NCBI GenBank assembly: GCA_945787305.1
Contig: CALZIH010000054.1
Span: 1-11,868, forward strand
DNA length: 11,868 bases
Source of the DNA: an uncultured Desulfobulbaceae bacterium
Lineage (GTDB): Bacteria > Desulfobacterota > Desulfobulbia > Desulfobulbales > Desulfobulbaceae
Direction: 5' to 3'
Below, in pieces: positions 7,556 to 11,868 of this stretch. Below the pieces are notes generated by a model. It was not told the DNA's origin, made no database searches, and saw nothing but the letters and a program-made list of their open reading frames with translations. The first letter of the stretch is position 1; each line of letters opens with the position of its first letter. The translations under genes were made by a program, and so were the position numbers.

Positions 7556-8980
7556 TTATTTGTTCAACGCATCCTGGAAGAGTTTGTTAGCCATTTGTGG
7601 GTTGGCCTTCCCTTTTGTTTTCTGCATGAGCTGGCCGACAAAGAATCCGATCACCTTGGTTTTGCCGTCACGGAATTGTTGCACCTGCTCCGGGTTGGCC
7701 TCGATAATACCCTGGACCAAGGTTGCCAGTTCGCCTTCATCACTCATCTGCACAAGACCCTTGTCCTTGACAATGGCTTCGGGATCATTGCCGGTCTCCA
7801 GCATGTCGGCAAAGACCGTCTTGGCGATTTTACCAGAAATAGCCCCCTCTTCAACCATGGAGAGGAGTTTGGCAAGTTGGCCGGGTTTGACCGGGCAATC
7901 ACAGAGGCGTTCTGGGGTAAACTCGCGCAACAATTCGGTACCGATGAAGTTGCTCAGCTTTTTGGCCTGGCCATAATCTGCCAGGGATGCTTCAAAATAA
8001 TCGGCCAATTCCCGTGAGGCCGTAAGTATGGTGGCATCGTATTCCGGCAATTGTAATGTATCGATAAACCGTTGCTTACGGGCGTCGGGCAGTTCCGGCA
8101 GTGATTTTTTGACTGCACCTATCCAGGCTTGGTCAATTTCTACAGGAACCAGATCGGGATCGGGGAAGTACCGATAATCATGGGCCTCTTCTTTACCGCG
8201 CATGGACTCGGTTCGCATCTTATCCGGGTTCCAGAGCAGGGTCTGCTGGATTATCTCTCCACCATCGAGCAGAACGTCCCGTTGCCGTCGCTCTTCGTAT
8301 TCCAGCGCCAGCTGGACGTTTTTAAAGGAGTTCATGTTTTTCAGCTCGGTACGGGTTCCGAACTTCTCCCGGCCGACGGGACGCAGGGAGATGTTGGCAT
8401 CGCAGCGGAAGCTGCCCTCTTGCATGTTACCGTCGGAAATGTCGAGATAACGGACAATGGCATGGAGTTTTTTTAGGTAAGCCACCGCTTCTTCCGGAGA
8501 ACGAAGATCAGGTTCGCTGACAATCTCCAGCAAGGGGGTTCCGGTCCGGTTCAGATCCACATAACTCTCCGGCTCTACATCATCGTGGATCAGCTTGCCT
8601 GCATCCTCTTCCATGTGCGCTCGAGTGATGCCGATGGTTTTTTTGGCGCCCTCGACCTCGATTTCCATTCGTCCATGTTCGGCAATGGGCAGCTCGAACT
8701 GGGAGATCTGGTACCCCTTGGGTAGGTCAGGGTAGAAGTAGTTCTTACGGGCAAACTGGTTGCGGGTGTTGATGGTGAAGTCTGCGGCCAGGGCAAGTTT
8801 GATGGCATTCTCAACTACCTGTCGATTCAACACCGGCAGCGAGCCAGGCATGCCGAGACAGACCGGACAGGTATGAGTGTTAGCCGGTGCTCCAAATTCT
8901 GTGGAGCAGCCGCAGAAGATCTTGCTTTTGGTTTTCATCTGCGCATGAATTTCCAGGCCGATAACAGTTTCAAATTCCAT
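7556..8980 (-). CDS. gatB: Asp/Glu-tRNA(Asn/Gln) amidotransferase subunit B
   Basis: Subunit B of GatCAB, which amidates mischarged Glu-tRNA(Gln) and/or Asp-tRNA(Asn). It is 474 residues, the usual length. Hallmarks are GLEIHAQ at 8-14, a zinc-type cysteine set (C23, C25, C38, C41), the RKNYFYPDLPKGYQISQ block at 78-94, HMEEDAGK at 122-129 and DLNRTGTPLLEIVSEPD, all in the cradle/kinase domain. The C-terminal tRNA-binding helical and YqeY-like domain spans about 300-474 (MVEEGAISGKIAK, then GQLMQKTKGKANPQMANK). The ATG at 8978-8980 has only a weak GAGA site upstream. gatA and gatC, often adjacent in other genomes, are not in this window and must be elsewhere. Likely first gene of gatB-radC-hemW, with a 149-base repeat-like region before it. 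Confidence 0.97.
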   Translation of the reverse strand: MEFETVIGLEIHAQMKTKSKIFCGCSTEFGAPANTHTCPVCLGMPGSLPVLNRQVVENAIKLALAADFTINTRNQFARKNYFYPDLPKGYQISQFELPIAEHGRMEIEVEGAKKTIGITRAHMEEDAGKLIHDDVEPESYVDLNRTGTPLLEIVSEPDLRSPEEAVAYLKKLHAIVRYLDISDGNMQEGSFRCDANISLRPVGREKFGTRTELKNMNSFKNVQLALEYEERRQRDVLLDGGEIIQQTLLWNPDKMRTESMRGKEEAHDYRYFPDPDLVPVEIDQAWIGAVKKSLPELPDARKQRFIDTLQLPEYDATILTASRELADYFEASLADYGQAKKLSNFIGTELLREFTPERLCDCPVKPGQLAKLLSMVEEGAISGKIAKTVFADMLETGNDPEAIVKDKGLVQMSDEGELATLVQGIIEANPEQVQQFRDGKTKVIGFFVGQLMQKTKGKANPQMANKLFQDALNK

Positions 8981-9017
8981 TGTTTTCTCTATTTCATAGC
9001 TATTTTTGTCGGTTGTG

Positions 9018-9104
9018 TCGTAAAAAGTCTCGCTACCGACGGCGGAAAGGTTGTAATTTTTTGTAGTTCCGTACTGTTCAAACGGAGCTTTGTGCTTTTT
9101 ACGA
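9018..9104. repeat. Inverted-repeat element upstream of gatB (MITE/REP-like candidate)
   Basis: A perfect 10-bp inverted pair, TCGTAAAAAG at 9018-9027 and CTTTTTACGA at 9095-9104, encloses 67 bases. Inside, AGTTCCGT at 9065-9072 pairs with ACGGAGCT at 9082-9089 (one G-T) around a 9-base loop. The layout is that of a small non-autonomous repeat or structured leader. No target-site duplication is evident immediately outside the arms, and copies elsewhere cannot be seen from here. It lies between the rdgC C-terminal half and gatB. Confidence 0.45.
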
Positions 9105-9111
9105 GTTCATC

Positions 9112-9138
9112 ATTATTCAAGGAACCCTATTATTCAAG
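9112..9138. repeat. Two direct copies of ATTATTCAAG, 17-base period
   Basis: ATTATTCAAG occurs at 9112-9121 and again at 9129-9138. The second copy contains the stop codon and last codons of the downstream rdgC-like gene. It may be a local duplication or a trace of an insertion next to the inverted-repeat element. Short AT-rich repeats can arise by chance. Confidence 0.35.
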
Positions 9139-9669
9139 ACCCTGACCGGCCCAATGACGGATTTTCAGCAACTCGTCGGGCCATTGTTCCGAGGCTCGCT
9201 TGTTGATGAACATCCGGAACAGTTCGTTGACAATCTCCGTCAACTGCTCAAATAGGCTGACTCGTTCAAGAATCCTCCCCTCCATGCTTTCCGGATCGTC
9301 ACCTTCATCAACGCTGTCAACGGTTTTGGGGAGCTTGACGTTGCGAAATTCCATGGTAGCGGCCGTCAGGGTGACGTTAAATTCATATTCACCCCTGGCC
9401 AGCCGGATTCGGGCCTGTTCCGGCTTTTTCCCCAGTCCCAGTCCAGCACGTGCCTCCTTCAATTCGGTCTGTAGCCCGCGGCAAATAACCTTTTCACTGG
9501 CTTCACCCTCTCCGAATTCAAGCAGCATATGTTTTTCAAAGGCAACGAGGATGTCTCCCATTCCGGGGACATCAACATTACCGCCACGCTCCTCGGCCTT
9601 GTACCAGAGCCAGGCAAGAAATTCCTGCCCGAGAAAGCGTTTTTCCTGTATCAGGTCAACTAAATCCAT
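9130..9669 (-). CDS. RdgC-family protein, separate C-terminal half
   Basis: A 179-residue protein resembling the C-terminal domain of the longer RdgC-like proteins of deltaproteobacteria. It opens with the characteristic DLIQEKRFLGQEFLAWLWYKAEE segment, where full-length homologues carry a similar DLI...R-FLTWLWY stretch after the N-terminal domain. An alternating beta-rich middle follows (ARIRLARGEYEFNVTLTAATMEFRNVKLP near 100-130) and then a long C-terminal helix ending with FRMFINKRASEQW. I chose the ATG at 9667-9669 because the upstream in-frame TTG at 9711 has no usable ribosome binding site. RdgC in E. coli is a DNA-binding ring dimer that restrains RecA; whether this half binds the other half is inference. 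The gene follows the N-terminal half by 100 bases in the same direction. Confidence 0.7.
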   Translation of the reverse strand: MDLVDLIQEKRFLGQEFLAWLWYKAEERGGNVDVPGMGDILVAFEKHMLLEFGEGEASEKVICRGLQTELKEARAGLGLGKKPEQARIRLARGEYEFNVTLTAATMEFRNVKLPKTVDSVDEGDDPESMEGRILERVSLFEQLTEIVNELFRMFINKRASEQWPDELLKIRHWAGQGLE

Positions 9670-9708
9670 TGTATATCCGGTGTCGGGTTCAAGATTCAGG
9701 GGTACAGG

Positions 9709-9742
9709 CAATCCACCGTAGGCGGTAGATTGGGCTATGCCC
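9709..9742. repeat. Hairpin pair in the gap between the rdgC halves
   Basis: CAATCCACCG at 9709-9718 pairs with CGGTAGATTG at 9723-9732 (one wobble) around TAGG, and GGGC-TAT-GCCC follows at 9732-9742. Neither is followed by a T run in the transcribed direction, so I do not call a terminator. Such compact stem-loops resemble dispersed extragenic palindromes. Confidence 0.45.
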
Positions 9743-9769
9743 TCATCCCTCTCCCCAATTTCCTGTTGT

Positions 9770-10375
9770 TTAAATTAATATTGCCGGCCGCAGGTCATCC
9801 AGTGTGGCAACCAGTTGTTCATCGGCCAGGTGAGTGGCAGTTGTCCAGGGGATCTGCAGGATAATCGAGAGGTCAAACGTTTCCCGAAACAGGTCCTCCA
9901 GCTGTACCATTGCCTTTTTGCTGGTGGAAAAGAAGAGCAGGGTATTATCTGAGATATTCCAGCAAAGGTCGTAAATAACAGGAACAGGGGCGGCCTTTCG
10001 GACAAGTTCTGCTCTAATCCGTTCCTTGATTTCAAGACGGGCGGATCGGTTCAATTTGGGTATCTGTTTTTCCCGCTTGATCCGTTCCTCTTCTTTCATG
10101 GTGAATTTTTTCAATACCGCCGGTGAGACTTTTCGTTCATCAACCCGCATGGATAATACCACATAGTCACCGGCAGCATAGGAAGCATAACCGAATTCAC
10201 TGTCAAACATATTGGCCACCGACACCCAACCGATGGAATATTCTTCCAGGTTATCGTCAATATCCTGAAAGCTGTGGGCAACCACACGTTCGGCAACAAA
10301 ATCCCAGAAATGATCGGGCAATTCACCCGCAACGGTGAAGCGCATAAATGAAGCGGATCCGCTTAATAAGCCCAT
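9770..10375 (-). CDS. rdgC: RdgC-family protein, N-terminal half
   Basis: A 201-residue protein matching the N-terminal part of RdgC. Points of agreement with E. coli RdgC are the GWV segment (49-51 here), the G-[DQ]-YVV strand with R-x-DERK-V-SPAVLKK (77-91), the basic ERIKREKQ...LEIKERIRAELVRKA stretch, the YDLCWN strand, and SKKAMVQLEDLFRETF (150-167). RdgC forms a ring-shaped dimer that binds double-stranded DNA and modulates RecA-dependent recombination. E. coli RdgC is a single chain of about 303 residues, and delta homologues are longer; here the chain stops at 9770 after the N-terminal domain and the rest is encoded separately. The ATG at 10373-10375 has a good GAGG site. No frameshift repair restores one reading frame: several stops lie in the 100-base gap. 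Confidence 0.75.
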   Translation of the reverse strand: MGLLSGSASFMRFTVAGELPDHFWDFVAERVVAHSFQDIDDNLEEYSIGWVSVANMFDSEFGYASYAAGDYVVLSMRVDERKVSPAVLKKFTMKEEERIKREKQIPKLNRSARLEIKERIRAELVRKAAPVPVIYDLCWNISDNTLLFFSTSKKAMVQLEDLFRETFDLSIILQIPWTTATHLADEQLVATLDDLRPAILI

Positions 10376-10459
10376 AATACCTCAGAGTAAAAATAGTTTC
10401 GATAAGGGTAAACCCCTGATGCTGAAGGCTCGGCTCAGGGTGAGTTTTTTTCAGATTCT

Positions 10460-10488
10460 GATATAGCAAACCTACGGAGAACCAACAA
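10460..10488 (-). promoter_or_regulatory. Candidate sigma70 promoter for rdgC
   Basis: On the minus strand TTGTTG (10483-10488) and TATATC (10460-10465) are separated by 17 bases, about 85 bases upstream of the rdgC ATG. An 11-base palindrome TCAGATTCTGA (10451-10461) abuts the -10 box and could be an operator. An imperfect stem, ATAAGGG (10402-10408) with CCCTGAT (10414-10420), lies in the leader. Box matches are moderate only. Confidence 0.35.
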
Positions 10489-10558
10489 GAAAATTAGCCA
10501 CCCTTATTTATTGGCAGAGAAAAAACCGGAAAAATACAACTTCCTGAACAATTTTTTA

Positions 10559-10587
10559 TTGACACAGTTTGCAGAACAGGGTATCAA
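10559..10587 (+). promoter_or_regulatory. Sigma70-type promoter of the tRNA operon
   Basis: A consensus -35 TTGACA at 10559-10564 and a -10-like TATCAA at 10582-10587 are exactly 17 bases apart. Transcription would begin near 10594, about 11 bases before the first tRNA, the usual arrangement for a stable RNA operon. Confidence 0.75.
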
Positions 10588-10604
10588 ATACGTCCTTCAC
10601 ATAA

Positions 10605-10680
10605 GGGTCGTTAACTCAGCTGGTAGAGTATCTGCCTTTTAAGCAGAGAGTCGCGCGTTCGAGCCGCGCACGACCCACCA
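10605..10680 (+). tRNA. tRNA-Lys (anticodon TTT)
   Basis: A complete 76-base cloverleaf with encoded CCA. Acceptor GGGTCGT (10605-10611) pairs with ACGACCC (10670-10676), discriminator A, CCA at 10678-10680. D stem ACTC/GAGT, anticodon stem TCTGC/GCAGA around loop CTTTTAA, giving anticodon TTT, five-base variable loop, T stem GCGCG/CGCGC around TTCGAGC. All stems are fully paired. It decodes AAA and AAG. First of two tRNAs in the operon, 13 bases before tRNA-Glu. Confidence 0.97.
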
Positions 10681-10693
10681 TATATATAGATAT

Positions 10694-10771
10694 GTCCCCA
10701 TCGTCTAGTCAGGTCCAGGACACCGGCCTTTCACGCCGGCAACACCGGTTCAAATCCGGTTGGGGACGCCA
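10694..10771 (+). tRNA. tRNA-Glu (anticodon TTC)
   Basis: A complete 78-base cloverleaf with encoded CCA. Acceptor GTCCCCA (10694-10700) pairs with TGGGGAC (10761-10767), discriminator G, CCA at 10769-10771. D stem GTCT/GGAC with an 11-base loop, anticodon stem CCGGC/GCCGG around loop CTTTCAC, giving anticodon TTC. The T stem is ACCGG/CCGGT around TTCAAAT. It decodes GAA and GAG. Confidence 0.97.
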
Positions 10772-10774
10772 TTT

Positions 10775-10816
10775 AAAACAGGCACTTAGCGAATTAGCTG
10801 AGTGCCTGTTTTTTTT
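10775..10816 (+). terminator. Strong intrinsic terminator after tRNA-Glu
   Basis: AAAACAGGCACTTAGC (10775-10790) pairs with GCTGAGTGCCTGTTTT (10797-10812), 16 bp with one T-G wobble, around the loop GAATTA. The T run extends to 10816. It starts 4 bases after the tRNA-Glu CCA and closes the tRNA operon. Confidence 0.93.
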
Positions 10817-10959
10817 GTGTGGACCTTATGTGAGCCCGAGTATTCAATTCTCGCTTTAAACCGGGCAATGATTGTATTGCTTGCCGATATATTCCGAAAA
10901 AGCGGAAAGAGTTCGGGCAGTGCCAGCCGGTAATCATTCAGAATGTCTGTAGTGTTCAA
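10786..10959 (-). CDS. Possible small ORF or gene remnant, 57 residues
   Basis: I do not recognise it. A minus-strand frame runs from a TTG at 10957-10959 to a TAA at 10786-10788 inside the tRNA terminator. The predicted product has a protein-like amphipathic composition (DYRLALPELFPLF, then IIARFKARIEYSG) and a Lys/Thr-rich tail made from the terminator stem. An in-frame stop lies 21 bases upstream of the TTG. The only ribosome-binding candidate (AGGA) is too close to the TTG. It could be a real small protein, a decayed remnant whose 3' end was replaced by the terminator, or chance. Confidence 0.25.
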   Translation of the reverse strand: MNTTDILNDYRLALPELFPLFRNISASNTIIARFKARIEYSGSHKVHTKKTGTQLIR

Positions 10960-11029
10960 TTCCTGTTTTATATCAAATTATTGAACCTTTTATAGGCATC
11001 CTCATGCCAGGGTGCCTTTCAGGGGTTTT
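10818..11029. other. Intergenic region after the tRNA operon
   Basis: No confident gene. It holds most of the weak 57-residue minus-strand frame and, near its right end, a hairpin GGCAT-CCTC-ATGCC at 10995-11008. The first arm GGCA can alternatively pair with TGCC at 11013-11016, so two mutually exclusive folds are possible just before the ribosome binding site of the next frame. No tRNA fragment or integrase gene marks an insertion after the tRNA. Confidence 0.5.
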
Positions 11030-11057
11030 ATGAAAAAATCGTTGACATTCAACCCCT
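11021..11057 (+). promoter_or_regulatory. Possible ribosome-binding-site hairpin of the 77-residue frame
   Basis: AGGGGTT (11021-11027), which holds the ribosome binding site, is a perfect 7-base complement of AACCCCT (11051-11057). The 23-base loop contains the ATG at 11030. Pairing would hide the initiation region. This is a sequence observation; no regulation is known. Confidence 0.3.
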
Positions 11058-11263
11058 CTTTTGCAATTTTAACGTACATGGATTGCGGTTTGTGTCTGCT
11101 GCCACAGAGTGGCAATTGGTTGTGTGGCTGGCAATCGGCCCGCGAAATCAAGATAATACAAGGCGTTGTCGAAGAGCATAGTAAGGTAAAAGTTGCTTAT
11201 CGCGTTTTTTTGCACTTGAATTTCAGCTCCCGACACCTCGTCCAGAAAAACGATTTAACCTGA
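11030..11263 (+). CDS. Hypothetical small protein, 77 residues
   Basis: I do not recognise it. The ATG at 11030 has an AGGGG site at 11021-11025 with 4-base spacing; an upstream in-frame GTG at 11012 has none. The product begins MKKSLTFNPSFAILTY, contains a cysteine cluster C19-x2-C22 and C32 with two Trp, and a basic C-terminus; it has no clear transmembrane segment. It ends 10 bases before the DUF5658 ATG, which itself has no visible ribosome binding site, so coupled translation would make sense of the arrangement. The coding quality is poor and the frame could be spurious, in which case 10817-11273 is a long leader. Confidence 0.35.
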   Translation: MKKSLTFNPSFAILTYMDCGLCLLPQSGNWLCGWQSAREIKIIQGVVEEHSKVKVAYRVFLHLNFSSRHLVQKNDLT

Positions 11264-11273
11264 TATCCAATTA

Positions 11274-11726
11274 ATGAGCTCAGAATTAATAGAACGGCGA
11301 GATAAGATTGATCGCCGCAGACCAGCCAAATGGTACTCATCGCTGCCTAAGGTTGGGGGCAGGCGCAGCCATGCCCGGCGTGCCAGAGACTGTAAAAATT
11401 ATTATGTCGACAGGTACAAGCCGAGCTACCTCTATATCGTGCTGGCAACCTTTGTGTTGAGCTGTCTCGATGCTGCCTTCACCCTACAGTTACTGAGCAT
11501 GGGCGCTGCAAAAGAGATTAACCCTGTGATGCGGATTTTAATTGATAGCAATGTGCAGCTATTTCTTCTCATTAAATTTGCTCTAACAGCGTCAGGTTTG
11601 ATTTACCTGGCCGTTCACATGAATTTCCACTTTTTCAAACTCGTCAAGGTGAAGCATCTCATCTATGGTTTTTTCGCCATCTACCTGATGTTAATCAAAT
11701 ACGAACTCATCCTCCTCATGATATAG
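11274..11726 (+). CDS. DUF5658 membrane protein
   Basis: A 150-residue protein with a cytoplasmic, very basic N-terminus (residues 7-37, with RRDKIDRRR and GGRRSHARRARD) and three hydrophobic segments at about 52-74, 93-115 and 128-149. The first membrane segment and following loop carry the DUF5658 pattern: LDAAFTLQLL around D66, then GAAKEINPVMR near 77-87 with E81, N83 and P84. Function is unknown to me; the polar residues in the first membrane segment and the NP motif are the conserved parts of the family. The Arg-rich head could anchor to acidic lipids or a partner. The start at 11274 is the only ATG after an in-frame stop at 11256, yet it lacks a ribosome binding site. It may be coupled to the small frame ending 10 bases earlier. 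Confidence 0.8.
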   Translation: MSSELIERRDKIDRRRPAKWYSSLPKVGGRRSHARRARDCKNYYVDRYKPSYLYIVLATFVLSCLDAAFTLQLLSMGAAKEINPVMRILIDSNVQLFLLIKFALTASGLIYLAVHMNFHFFKLVKVKHLIYGFFAIYLMLIKYELILLMI

Positions 11727-11751
11727 CGAAAAGGAAACACCCATCTAAAGG

Positions 11752-11833
11752 CCTTGTGTCAAGGAATACACCTCTCCGACCAAGGTGAAAGCTAATTTTC
11801 ACCTTACAAATGGCAACAGCAGCAGGGCTGTTG
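11752..11833 (+). repeat. Three consecutive stem-loops downstream of the DUF5658 gene
   Basis: CCTTG-TGT-CAAGG at 11752-11764, AAGGTGAAA (11782-11790) with TTTCACCTT (11797-11805) around GCTAAT, and CAACAGC (11814-11820) with GCTGTTG (11827-11833) around AGCAGG. The second has a perfect 9-bp stem. None has a T run right after it, so they are not classical intrinsic terminators, though the second may act in transcript end formation or stability. Confidence 0.5.
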
Positions 11834-11868
11834 TTACGTTCATAAACTATCCTTTTCCCCGGCCCCCC

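Noticed and set aside
7532..8017. A 161-codon open frame on the plus strand across the gatB 3' end
   Set aside because: It is the shadow of gatB, whose length and motifs are complete.
10434..10451. CTCA-GGG-TGAG stem followed by seven T on the plus strand
   Set aside because: The stem has only four pairs and no plus-strand gene lies upstream that would need termination.
11042..11064. A perfect TTGACA within the 77-residue frame
   Set aside because: No acceptable -10 box occurs at 16-18 bases spacing, so it is probably chance.
1..11868. Search for CRISPR repeats, transposases, integrases, toxin-antitoxin pairs, phage genes or biosynthetic clusters
   Set aside because: None seen on either strand; the recognised genes are mostly housekeeping or small conserved families.

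Overview
The window looks like an ordinary chromosomal stretch of a Gram-negative anaerobe, most likely a Desulfobacterota ("deltaproteobacterial", possibly Desulfobulbales-like) genome. The inference rests on the gene set: an E. coli-like iron-sulfur class I fumarase, an RdgC-family pair of the delta type, a DUF2293 protein, a DUF5658 membrane protein with an Arg-rich N-terminus, HemW, and RadC next to GatB. Base composition is moderate. No phage, IS, integrase or CRISPR array is visible. I did not find a clear undescribed multi-gene system; the accessory-looking parts are the edges and the intergenic regions.

Left edge (1-998, plus strand): the 3' part of a DUF2293 protein gene whose reading frame stays open to base 1, then a small helix-hairpin-helix protein of the Cdd1 family. 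Both run convergently into the next block.

Central metabolic/transport block (1035-5160, minus strand): read in transcription order, a ClC-type anion transporter with two CBS domains, a divergent type I phosphoribosyltransferase starting 5 bases after it, then class I fumarase after a 92-base gap. The ClC has a GPGIP anion-selectivity motif, the gating glutamate, and apparently no internal proton glutamate.

A small secreted protein of 100 residues (5292-5594, plus strand) is transcribed away from the ClC gene and ends 3 bases from the hemW stop.

Housekeeping block (5598-10375, minus strand): an RdgC-family N-terminal half, a separate RdgC-family C-terminal half, gatB, radC and hemW. gatA and gatC are not present here. 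The rdgC halves are separated by 100 bases that carry a hairpin, and a 149-base gap before gatB carries a 10-bp inverted repeat around an 8-bp hairpin, which resembles a small non-autonomous repeat.

Right part (10559-11868, plus strand): a sigma70-type promoter, tRNA-Lys(TTT), tRNA-Glu(TTC) and a strong intrinsic terminator form a complete tRNA operon. It is followed by about 450 bases with only weak coding signal (one 57-residue minus-strand frame, one 77-residue plus-strand frame with a good ribosome binding site), then a DUF5658 membrane protein and a run of three small hairpins to the edge.
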